Part shown: positions 1-5,417 of the stretch, in pieces
How positions within the stretch are numbered: position 1 is the stretch's first letter
How the letters are laid out: each line of letters starts with the position of its first letter
Position numbers and translations under genes: made by a program
Assembly: GCA_946620335.1 (NCBI GenBank)
Contig: CAMONF010000033.1
Location: 1-9,257 of the forward strand
Source: an uncultured Clostridia bacterium
GTDB lineage: Bacteria > Bacillota > Clostridia > Lachnospirales > Lachnospiraceae
Length of the DNA stretch: 9,257 nucleotides
Direction: 5' to 3'
The notes under the pieces: generated by a model
Told to the model about the DNA's origin: nothing
What the model saw: the letters and a program-made list of their open reading frames with translations, nothing else
The model's database searches: none

Positions 1-219
1 ATTGACGGCCTCCTCCCGGGTGGTCTCCGTCATCTGGACGCGGAGGGCGCTGATCTGGCCGATGCCGCGGCCGGGGACCCAGTCATCCGTCCCGTCGCCC
101 GGAACGCCGAAGGGGAAAATGCCCCGGATCTGGGCCATTTTTTCGTGAAGGGACATTTTGCCGAGCAGGTCCTCTGCCCTCTCTGCCGGTGTCAACCTGC
201 TGTCTTTGTATCTGTCCAT
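1..219 (-). CDS. Glycoside hydrolase family 3 beta-glycosidase, N-terminal fragment
   Basis: The first 73 codons of a gene that runs off the left edge of the window. The start at 219 is supported by a perfect AGGAGG (complement of 225-230) five bases upstream. The protein opens with YKDSRLTPAERAEDLL followed by GKMSLHEKMAQI, the typical entrance to the GH3 N-terminal barrel, where a conserved 'RVEDLLSRMTLEEKxxQ'-like helix begins the domain. No signal peptide is visible, so a cytoplasmic enzyme is likely. GH3 enzymes remove non-reducing terminal beta-linked sugars (glucose, xylose, N-acetylglucosamine) from oligosaccharides. The catalytic Asp and the specificity-determining parts lie outside the window, so the substrate cannot be given. 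It lies 43 bases downstream of the DUF89 gene on the same strand, with no terminator seen between, so co-transcription is likely. Confidence 0.8.
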   Translation of the reverse strand, partial: MDRYKDSRLTPAERAEDLLGKMSLHEKMAQIRGIFPFGVPGDGTDDWVPGRGIGQISALRVQMTETTREEAVN

Positions 220-262
220 AATATCCTCCTTGTTCCACCCCTTATTTTCCCTCTGTTTCACC

Positions 263-1105
263 TTATCTCTCTTCCACAAACATCCCTGTCAGGCGCGGCA
301 CGTCGAACCGGCTCGTGAACAGGTCGCATTTGCACAGAAATGCGTAAAATGCATGGTATCCTCTCCCCGCCATGGCTTCATAATTCCCCTGCCCCTTGGC
401 CAGGATCACGTCCGCCTCGTCGAACACCCGCCGGGCATCCTCGGGCAGCATATCGTAAATGGTACCGGCGACCGCGCCGCCGTTGGTAACCACCCCAGCG
501 ACCTCGTCCAATCCCACATAGCGGGCGTCCTCGGCTGTGGCGTCATTTAAAACAGCAGCGCCGCGGACCATGGCGTGAAGCTTCATCTGGGGGAACCGCT
601 CACCGAGCTTCTCCAGAAAGAGCTTGTCCAGCACGATCTCCCCGCAGTTGTCGCACAGGATCAGAAAATTCCTGGCGCCGGCGCACTCGCGCAGGAAGGA
701 AGCGTAAGTCGCCCTGTCCTCCTCGCGCATCTCCGTATCCCTGAAAAGGGCGAGAAAAGTCTCCGTGTCCACATGGTTCATGGCCCCGAAATCGATGTAA
801 TTGCCGATCCTTGCCATGACAAATGCCTTGGCCAGCGGGTCCTCCGCCCCGTCGATCTCCTGGCGCAGCCTCTCCTCCATGCCGAGGACCAGGTCATTGT
901 AGCTGCGCTTGACCTCGCTGTAATCCGCCCCTGCTCCGAATCGCTCTTCATAGAGCTTATTGAAAATGAAGATCATGTAGGGGCTTGTATCGTCTTCACT
1001 CCGGTTGTCCAGCAATTCCCTGACCCGGGCCAGGTAGGCCGGATCGTCTGTTCTTCTGCACTGCTTGTCGTAAAGGCAGGCGGCGCAGGAATCTGATATT
1101 CTCAT
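263..1105 (-). CDS. DUF89 / ARMT1-like metal-dependent phosphatase (subfamily I type)
   Basis: 280 residues, full length for the bacterial/archaeal short DUF89 group. DUF89 proteins are metal-dependent phosphatases proposed to remove damaged or surplus phosphometabolites such as sugar phosphates ('damage control'). Visible signatures: an N-terminal CxxC (Cys7, Cys10), typical of subfamily I; the metal-site motif CDNCGEIVLD at 151-160 (Asp152, Asn153); VRGAAVLNDAT at 180-190; a TNGG turn at 207-210; and DVILAKGQGNYEA at 232-244 with Asp232 and the KGQGNYE phosphate-binding loop. Start at 1105 is preceded by AGGAGA on the minus strand. The gap to mnmA upstream is almost wholly repeat DNA, so it is probably expressed by read-through from mnmA. 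The true substrate is unknown. Family assignment is confident; subfamily I is inferred from the CxxC and length. Confidence 0.85.
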   Translation of the reverse strand: MRISDSCAACLYDKQCRRTDDPAYLARVRELLDNRSEDDTSPYMIFIFNKLYEERFGAGADYSEVKRSYNDLVLGMEERLRQEIDGAEDPLAKAFVMARIGNYIDFGAMNHVDTETFLALFRDTEMREEDRATYASFLRECAGARNFLILCDNCGEIVLDKLFLEKLGERFPQMKLHAMVRGAAVLNDATAEDARYVGLDEVAGVVTNGGAVAGTIYDMLPEDARRVFDEADVILAKGQGNYEAMAGRGYHAFYAFLCKCDLFTSRFDVPRLTGMFVEER

Positions 1106-1133
1106 TGAGTTAGTCTCCTATATTGTGGGTGGA

Positions 1134-1268
1134 GGGGAAAAATGGGAATGAGGGACGGTTCCTTTTCCCACTTTTCTGCGAAAAGTGGGAAAAGGAACCG
1201 TCCCTCATTCCCATTTTCCCGCCTTTCTCTGGAAAAAGTGGGAAAAGGAACCGTCCCTCATTCCCATC
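1134..1268. repeat. Palindromic repeat locus 1 (forward-reverse-reverse)
   Basis: Three copies of a 36-base half-unit. The forward unit 1141-1176 starts AATGGGAATGAGGGACGG. A TGC centre (1177-1179) is followed by a perfect reverse-complement unit 1180-1215, giving a 36-bp stem. A third unit, again reverse, lies at 1233-1268 after a 17-base gap and carries an extra A in its A-tract and a changed last base. Flanks add partial symmetry (ggggaaaaatggg on the left against cccattttcccgc on the right). The locus fills nearly all of the 166 bases between the mnmA stop (1272) and the DUF89 start (1105), ending three bases from the mnmA stop. It may act as a hairpin terminator or RNA-stability element for mnmA; that is inference. 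Confidence 0.95.
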
Positions 1269-1271
1269 TCC

Positions 1272-2339
1272 TCACTGAATAACGCCGCCCCCGACCACAA
1301 CATCTCCGTCGTAGAGCACGGCAGACTGCCCGGGCGTGATGGCGCGCTGCGGTTCATCAAATTCGACTTTGAGCAGGTCCTCCTCCGGCTGCGTGACCGT
1401 GCACGGCTGCTCCTTGTGCCTGTACCTGATCTTGGCGCTGCACCGCAGGGGCCGTTCGATGCGCTCGGTCGTGATCAGGTTGATTTTCCGAGCGTACAGC
1501 GTCGTCCGCATCAGGTCTTCATTTGTCCCGAGGGTGACCGTGTTGGTCTCCGGATCGATCTTGGTGACGTATAGGCGGCTGGCCGCCGGAATGCCCAGGC
1601 CCCGCCGCTGGCCGAGGGTGTAGTGGATGATGCCCTTGTGGCGCCCCATGACCTTGCCCTCCGCATCGACGAAATCGCCGGCCGGACTCTCATACCCGCT
1701 GTACCGGCAAATGAACCCCGCATAGTCGCCGTCCGGCACAAAACAAATATCCTGGCTCTCATGCTTGTCCGCGTTCTTAAAGCCGCTCTCGGCGGCCATC
1801 TCCCGGGTCCGGTGCTTGTCCTGATCGCCCAGGGGGAACTGCACGTGGGCCAGCTGCTCCTGTGTCATCATGTAGAGGACATAACTCTGGTCCTTGGCGG
1901 GGTCCAGGGCCTTCAGGAGAAGCCAGCGGCCCCTCTCCGGGTCATAATGGGTCCTCGCGTAGTGGCCGGTCACCAGGATATCGCAGCCCAGTTCCTTCAT
2001 TTTACTGAAGAGATGGTCGAATTTGAGGCGGCGGTTGCACTCGATGCAGGGATTGGGCGTGCGGCCGTGGAGATACTCGTCGATGAACGGCTCGATGACC
2101 TCCTCCCGGAAGAGGTTCTCATAGTGGACGATGTGGTAAGGGATGCCCAGATTCTCCGTCACGCTCCGCGCGTCCTTCGTGTTCTCGAGGGAGCAGCAGG
2201 TGTCCAAGAGGTCCTTGCCCACCACGTCATTCTCGTATAAACGCATCGTGCAGCCCACGCATTCGTACCCGCGCGCTGCCATCATCTGCGCGGCGACAGA
2301 GCTGTCCACGCCGCCGCTCATGGCGATCAATGCTTTCAT
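1272..2339 (-). CDS. mnmA: tRNA-specific 2-thiouridylase MnmA
   Basis: 355 residues, the normal MnmA length. The enzyme adenylates the wobble uridine (U34) of Lys, Glu and Gln tRNAs and inserts sulfur delivered by a cysteine-desulfurase relay, making 2-thiouridine in the cytoplasm. Visible: PP-loop AMSGGVDSS at 6-14; RTPNPCIECNRRLKF at 93-107, where Cys101 aligns with the catalytic cysteine of the NPxxxCN motif; GHYAR at 125-129; KDQSYVLY at 149-156; SQDICFV at 195-201 with the second catalytic Cys199; HYTLGQRRGLG at 239-249; and the C-terminal beta-barrel. Start: an in-frame ATG exists at 2435, but the 32 residues it would add are translated repeat DNA. The ATG at 2339 gives MKALIAMSGG, matches the family and has AAGGAA just upstream, so it is preferred. 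No cysteine desulfurase gene is adjacent. The gap to the upstream Nudix gene is nearly all repeat. Confidence 0.96.
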   Translation of the reverse strand: MKALIAMSGGVDSSVAAQMMAARGYECVGCTMRLYENDVVGKDLLDTCCSLENTKDARSVTENLGIPYHIVHYENLFREEVIEPFIDEYLHGRTPNPCIECNRRLKFDHLFSKMKELGCDILVTGHYARTHYDPERGRWLLLKALDPAKDQSYVLYMMTQEQLAHVQFPLGDQDKHRTREMAAESGFKNADKHESQDICFVPDGDYAGFICRYSGYESPAGDFVDAEGKVMGRHKGIIHYTLGQRRGLGIPAASRLYVTKIDPETNTVTLGTNEDLMRTTLYARKINLITTERIERPLRCSAKIRYRHKEQPCTVTQPEEDLLKVEFDEPQRAITPGQSAVLYDGDVVVGGGVIQ

Positions 2340-2361
2340 TTTATTTCCTTTCTGGCGGAGA

Positions 2362-2436
2362 AATGGGAATGAGGGACGGTTCCTTTTCCCACTTTTCTGC
2401 GAAAAGTGGGAAAAGGAACCGTCCCTCATTCCCATT
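2362..2436. repeat. Palindromic repeat locus 2 (forward-reverse)
   Basis: The minimal form of the element: forward unit 2362-2397, TGC centre (2398-2400), and perfect reverse unit 2401-2436, giving a 36-bp uninterrupted stem. Flanks extend the symmetry imperfectly (gcggagaaatggg against cccatttctcgcc, about 2355-2442). It occupies 75 of the 104 bases between the Nudix stop (2444) and the mnmA start (2339), leaving 7 bases on one side and 22 on the other, the latter used by the mnmA ribosome binding site. Read on the minus strand it opens a spurious in-frame extension of mnmA. Confidence 0.95.
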
Positions 2437-2443
2437 TCTCGCC

Positions 2444-2866
2444 TTACGTCACCGGATACATCCTCGCAATATTCATAATATGAGCAATATTCTGCTCCCC
2501 GGCGAACCGCTCCCGGTCCGTAAAGTCCTCATCCAGGGGGAGCCACAGAAGCGGATTCAGCTCTTCCTTCAGCTGCACCTCTTCCCGCAGCCGGCCAACA
2601 TAGATCTCCAGAACAAATCCCTGGCTGTAATATCGGATATCCATCAGCCGATGGAGGCGTATCTGCTCCCCTGTGATTCCGGTCTCCTCCATCAGTTCCC
2701 GATACGCCGCATGGTCGGAATCCTCGCCTGGCTCCACCTTGCCGCCGACAAAATTGAGGCGGCCTTTGAAAGGCTCCTTCTTTCGCATACAGAAGAGCGA
2801 TGCGTCATCTTCTTTGCTGAAGACAACGATGCAGTTGTAAATCCTGAACTTTTCAATGCTATCCAC
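2444..2866 (-). CDS. Nudix hydrolase (MutT-like NTP pyrophosphohydrolase)
   Basis: 140 residues, the size of a single-domain Nudix enzyme. The Nudix box is intact, fitting GX5EX7REUXEEXGU: Gly42, Glu48, Arg56-Glu57, Glu60-Glu61 and Gly63-Ile64 (GGKVEPGEDSDHAAYREL at 41-58 then MEETGI). Glu57, Glu60 and Glu61 are the expected metal ligands. Such enzymes hydrolyse a nucleoside diphosphate linked to another moiety (for example oxidised dNTPs), but the box does not set the substrate. The N-terminus FRIYNCIVVF is a typical first strand. The start is GTG at 2866: no ATG or TTG lies between it and the upstream in-frame stop, and a GGAG lies nine bases upstream. A promoter candidate lies about 40 bases further up. 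The gene is followed by repeat locus 2 and then mnmA on the same strand. Confidence 0.9.
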   Translation of the reverse strand: MDSIEKFRIYNCIVVFSKEDDASLFCMRKKEPFKGRLNFVGGKVEPGEDSDHAAYRELMEETGITGEQIRLHRLMDIRYYSQGFVLEIYVGRLREEVQLKEELNPLLWLPLDEDFTDRERFAGEQNIAHIMNIARMYPVT

Positions 2867-2908
2867 GATTCTTCGCTCCAGTCTTGCAAGGGGGAGATGC
2901 TGGTCATT

Positions 2909-2937
2909 ATCTTACCAGTTAAGAGGCGGTTCTTCAA
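2909..2937 (-). promoter_or_regulatory. Candidate sigma-A promoter for the Nudix gene
   Basis: On the minus strand TTGAAG (complement of 2932-2937) is followed by a 17-base spacer and TAAGAT (complement of 2909-2914). TGG directly before the -10 fits an extended -10 element. Each hexamer matches consensus at four of six positions. Transcription would start near 2902, giving a short leader of about 35 bases to the GTG at 2866. It lies in the only repeat-free part of the gap between the 210-residue membrane gene and the Nudix gene. Motif match only. Confidence 0.4.
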
Positions 2938-2951
2938 GTCGGAGACGGAAA

Positions 2952-3079
2952 ACTGGGAATGAGGGACGGTTCCTTTTCCCACTTTTCGGCTGTGGGGGAT
3001 AGAAAATGGGAATGAGGGACGGTTCCTTTTCCCACTTTTCTGCGAAAAGTGGGAAAAGGAACCGTCCCTCATTCCCATT
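2952..3079. repeat. Palindromic repeat locus 3 (forward-forward-reverse)
   Basis: Forward unit 2952-2987 (one base off at its start, AACTGGG rather than AATGGG context), a 17-base gap (2988-3004), forward unit 3005-3040, TGC centre (3041-3043), and reverse unit 3044-3079. The inner pair forms a perfect 36-bp stem. The reverse unit runs into the coding sequence of the 210-residue membrane protein: that gene's stop codon and last two to three codons come from the repeat. The layout is the mirror image of locus 1. Confidence 0.95.
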
Positions 3080-3701
3080 TCCGTCTCACCTTCAGCGCCC
3101 GCCCGCAGTAGTCGCAGACCAGCGTATGCCCAAGATCGACAGTGAATTCCGCCCCACAGTTCTCGCACACCACCAGCTGTCGGGCCCAAATGCTGCGCTC
3201 GAACCGGATCTCCTTCTCATCCTCCGACAGGGAGGCGCCCTGGAGGCGGCCGTTTGTGAACATCCGATTCAGCAGGGCTTTCATTTTCTCCTTGGAGAGG
3301 CCCAGGATTTCGCCGAGGCGTTCAAGGGACGTGATATGCTCGGTGCGGACCAGCCAGAAGCAGCGCCGCATGAGCCGGTCCTCCTGGCTGAAGCGAAGGT
3401 ACATGGCAATCAGGCCGATGCCTCCCAGAAAGGCAACACCGTAAATTGCCAGCAGGACGCCGAAGGTGGAATAATGGCCCTCCGTAATCATATAGGTCCC
3501 CATGGGAATCATCATGAACAGGGCCATGACGATCATGGCGAGGCCGCCGTACAGCAGGCTGTTCAGCTTCTCAACCTCCTTCCGTCCCAGACGCCAGCCT
3601 GCGTAGAGGACCAAAATGACCGCAGGCGGAAAGCCGAAGCAGGTCAGGACAGCAGAAATGACAAGCAGATAAGTATTCCAGTTCTTCAAATATTTCTTCA
3701 T
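3069..3701 (-). CDS. Membrane protein with winged-helix-like segment and C-terminal zinc ribbon (short paralogue)
   Basis: 210 residues, no family recognised. Hydrophobic stretches at about 11-37, 46-72 and 78-104 suggest three or four membrane helices. From 120 on it is soluble: ITSLERLGEILGLSKEKMKA (123-142) and what follows look like a small helix-turn-helix/winged-helix fold. A zinc ribbon with Cys179, Cys182, Cys196 and Cys199 (CENC, 13 residues, CDYC) then almost ends the protein. The upstream neighbour (3698-4639) has the same order of parts and identical cysteine spacing, so the two are probably diverged tandem duplicates. Its ATG overlaps the neighbour's TGA (ATGA), pointing to coupled translation. 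The last residues (WE and the stop) lie inside repeat locus 3, so the native C-terminus may have been altered by repeat insertion. A role as membrane-tethered sensor or regulator is a guess. Confidence 0.8.
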   Translation of the reverse strand: MKKYLKNWNTYLLVISAVLTCFGFPPAVILVLYAGWRLGRKEVEKLNSLLYGGLAMIVMALFMMIPMGTYMITEGHYSTFGVLLAIYGVAFLGGIGLIAMYLRFSQEDRLMRRCFWLVRTEHITSLERLGEILGLSKEKMKALLNRMFTNGRLQGASLSEDEKEIRFERSIWARQLVVCENCGAEFTVDLGHTLVCDYCGRALKVRRKWE

Positions 3702-4639
3702 CTCAGGTCACCTCCGCAGTAGCTGCAGATCGGCTGTTCCGTCGAGTACATGGTCGTCGTCCCGCCGCACCGCGGGCAGTACTTCACGATTTTCTTGGAA
3801 ATACCTGGCACGATGACCTCACGGTCCGGGTGATAGAGATAGGCATTCTTGAGGAGGTCATCCTCGATCAGCCGGTCGACGATGGCCGTGGCCTGGGCGT
3901 ATGACAGATGCAGACGGTCGGCAATCGCGTCCATGTTGGTAATGCCCTCCTCCGTGATCAGGCGGAGCATGGTGTCATTTTCCCTGCCCTGGCCCTTGAG
4001 ACGAGTCCCATAAATAAAGGCACACAGACCCAAAAGGAACAAACCGAAGATGCCGGCCAGCATGACGATGGTTGCCTTGTCGGTGAGCGAGGCGCCCATG
4101 AAGAAGAGGACAAATAAAAGCAGATGCCAGAGGGCAAAAATCCCGCCTATGACCTGGATGACTGCGCCGTTTTTGAAGGAGTAGGCATTCTCCTTGACGC
4201 ATTTGATGATCAGGAAATAAAGGCCCGCCGGAAAGATCGTGATCAGAAGTCCTATGACCAGCGGCCAGGAAAGGGGCTCCGCCGCGCCGTTGAAGCGGAA
4301 CGGCGCCGGCCTGTTGTAGACGTACACCCGGCGGGCCTCCTCCGCCGGATTAGGCTTTCCGTCGACGATGGTGCCGGTATGGATCCCGCGGTAGGCCACC
4401 GCGGTCGGCGCGACATGTCCGCGTGAGGACATCCGAATCAAGGCCCGAATACCGTGGACGATGAGGCAGGTCAGGAAGATCATATGTCCGAAGACGCCGA
4501 TCATGATCACGGGGGTCTGAATCAGTGACAAAACAGGCACATTTTCCAGTTTAATGCCCACGCCGGTGATAACAAAACAGACTACCATGCCGAGCAGGTA
4601 GAGCAGCCAGATTGGTAGCTTTTTCTTATGGTCCATCAT
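3698..4639 (-). CDS. Membrane protein with winged-helix-like segment and C-terminal zinc ribbon (long paralogue)
   Basis: 313 residues, no family recognised. Predicted membrane helices lie near 10-30, 36-65, 124-147, 158-181 and 188-211. A polar segment at about 70-122 separates the first two helices from the rest. The cytoplasmic tail has ITNMDAIADRLHLSYAQATA (233-252), continuing as a winged-helix-like segment, then Cys288, Cys291, Cys305 and Cys308 (CPRC, 13 residues, CSYC) ending CGGDLR. Cysteine spacing, HTH position relative to the ribbon (55-56 residues) and the CxYCGxxL ending match the downstream paralogue. The start could be ATG 4639 or 4636; AGGAGA lies just upstream of both, and 4639 is slightly better spaced. 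A strong promoter candidate precedes it, so it is probably first in the leftward operon. Zinc ribbons can bind nucleic acid or protein; function is unknown. Confidence 0.82.
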   Translation of the reverse strand: MMDHKKKLPIWLLYLLGMVVCFVITGVGIKLENVPVLSLIQTPVIMIGVFGHMIFLTCLIVHGIRALIRMSSRGHVAPTAVAYRGIHTGTIVDGKPNPAEEARRVYVYNRPAPFRFNGAAEPLSWPLVIGLLITIFPAGLYFLIIKCVKENAYSFKNGAVIQVIGGIFALWHLLLFVLFFMGASLTDKATIVMLAGIFGLFLLGLCAFIYGTRLKGQGRENDTMLRLITEEGITNMDAIADRLHLSYAQATAIVDRLIEDDLLKNAYLYHPDREVIVPGISKKIVKYCPRCGGTTTMYSTEQPICSYCGGDLR

Positions 4640-4666
4640 GTGCCTCTCCTTTCACCTTCTGGACCC

Positions 4667-4695
4667 ATTATAATGGATGCGTTAAGGCAGGGCAA
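4667..4695 (-). promoter_or_regulatory. Sigma-A promoter of the leftward membrane-protein genes
   Basis: On the minus strand TTGCCC (complement of 4690-4695), a 17-base spacer, and a perfect TATAAT (complement of 4667-4672). Transcription should start near 4660, giving a leader of about 20 bases with an AAGGAGA ribosome binding site before ATG 4639. The -10 lies inside a perfect 12-base palindrome, CCATTATAATGG (4665-4676), which could be a regulator site or chance. Confidence 0.65.
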
Positions 4696-4715
4696 GCACA
4701 ATGGGGTGGGCGGAA

Positions 4716-4904
4716 AATGGGAAGGAGGGACGGTTCCTTTTCCCACTTTTCTTCTAAGGTGGAAATGGAAAATGGGAATGAGGGACGGTTCCTTTTCCCA
4801 CTTTTCATTTTATGAAAAGTGGGAAAAGGAACCGTCCCTCATTCCCATTTTCTCACTCTCCTCTTTCCAAAAAGTGGGAAAAGGAACCGTCCCTCATTCC
4901 CATT
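4716..4904. repeat. Palindromic repeat locus 4 (forward-forward-reverse-reverse)
   Basis: The largest complete cluster. Forward unit 4716-4751 (one change, GAAGGAGG for GAATGAGG), 19-base gap, forward unit 4771-4806, 7-base centre ATTTTAT (4807-4813), reverse unit 4814-4849, 19-base gap, reverse unit 4869-4904 (first base changed). The inner pair makes a perfect 36-bp stem and the outer pair could pair around it, separated by two equal 19-base gaps. It lies just upstream of the leftward promoter, about 20 bases beyond its -35, and is not next to a known stop codon. Confidence 0.95.
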
Positions 4905-4920
4905 TTTCCCCCAAAATAAG

Positions 4921-4947
4921 AAAAGCAGTCCACCCCAGACTGCTTTT
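4921..4947 (-). terminator. Stem-loop, likely terminator for leftward transcription
   Basis: A perfect 10-bp stem AAAAGCAGTC / GACTGCTTTT around the 7-base loop CACCCCA. Read on the minus strand the right arm is followed by TTTTCTTATTTT, a good U-rich tail; read on the plus strand the tail is TTTTCCC, weaker. It would end transcription coming leftward from the region around 5030-5200, which agrees with a small minus-strand gene there, and would shield the downstream promoter at 4667-4695. Confidence 0.55.
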
Positions 4948-5030
4948 CCCATCCGGCCCGATCCCGGGAGCAAGGCAAGTCACGATGCCGCTCCACAGCT
5001 GCCAAAGACAGCCACGTCTTTTTTTATCCG

Positions 5031-5201
5031 TCATCCCCACAAAGCGGCATCACGCATAGCTTCTTCATACTTTGCCTCGAGCATTGTACGCTGCTCCGCC
5101 TGTTTAACGATCGTTCCGTATACATTCACTATATCAACCGTCAAGCCGCGATGCAAGCTATATTTTTGTCCCGGAGACGAGGTGTCGGTTCCAACCGACA
5201 T
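5031..5201 (-). CDS. Possible small protein of 56 residues, function unknown
   Basis: A short minus-strand frame from ATG 5201 to TGA at 5031-5033. The second half reads like a real soluble helical peptide (VYGTIVKQAEQRTMLEAKYE at about 27-46, then EAMRDAALWG), with alternating charge and hydrophobic residues. Third codon positions look clearly less GC-rich than in the neighbouring genes, suggesting different ancestry. Leftward termination at 4921-4947 would fit. Against it: only a weak ribosome binding site (AGACGAG), no clear promoter, and the first 11 codons coincide with a strong palindrome that looks like a plus-strand terminator. It could be the surviving end of a decayed or transferred gene. 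I do not recognise a family. Confidence 0.3.
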   Translation of the reverse strand: MSVGTDTSSPGQKYSLHRGLTVDIVNVYGTIVKQAEQRTMLEAKYEEAMRDAALWG

Positions 5202-5212
5202 CTCGTCTTTTT
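5176..5212 (+). terminator. Strong intrinsic terminator-like hairpin, plus strand
   Basis: Left arm GACGAGGTGTCGGTT (5176-5190), loop CC, right arm AACCGACATCTCGTC (5193-5207): fifteen pairs with one G-U wobble, followed by TTTTT (5208-5212). This is a textbook rho-independent terminator for rightward transcription. No plus-strand gene is seen between the repeat cluster and this site, so it either ends an unrecognised small RNA, blocks read-through into the 5418 operon, or is an attenuator. On the minus strand it overlaps the start of the possible 56-codon gene. Confidence 0.6.
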
Positions 5213-5417
5213 GACAAAATGCCGTACCCGCACCCAGCCGTACTTTCCGGCCCTCACCGCCCCTAAAATCCCGGGAAATAAAGCCATTTCTCCCCTTACG
5301 CCTCTACTTTTCGTATCTTTCTTAAATTTCTATAAACTTTTTCTTTAAAATATGATAAACTGTTGACTGCGATATGCACTTTTCCCCTCAAAATATGCAC
5401 CCGAAAGGACATAACTC
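5213..5417 (+). other. Leader region of the rightward operon
   Basis: 205 bases with no gene. The part from about 5275 to 5365 is sharply AT-rich compared with the rest of the window. A candidate -10 TATGAT lies at 5351-5356 (another, TATAAA, at 5331-5336), but no good -35 at the right distance could be assigned, so the promoter position is uncertain. An ATATGCAC direct repeat follows, then an AAGGAC ribosome binding site (5405-5410) before ATG 5418. Confidence 0.4.
5372..5400 (+). repeat. ATATGCAC direct repeat upstream of the ligase start
   Basis: ATATGCAC occurs at 5372-5379 and again at 5393-5400. The copies are 21 bases apart start to start, two turns of the helix, so a protein could bind both on one face. 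They lie just downstream of the likely promoter and 18 bases before the start codon, a position suited to a repressor site. Eight-base repeats can arise by chance. Confidence 0.3.

Noticed and set aside
1623..2240. Plus-strand frame of 205 codons opposite mnmA
   Set aside because: The minus strand encodes complete MnmA motifs across the same bases.
2692..3189. Minus-strand frame of 165 codons spanning repeat locus 3
   Set aside because: Mostly translated repeat plus out-of-frame Nudix sequence.
4628..5214. Plus-strand frames of 131-143 codons across repeat locus 4
   Set aside because: Their sequence is repeat translation (GMRDGSFSHF, GKRNRPSFPF) running into non-coding DNA; no domain or proper start site.
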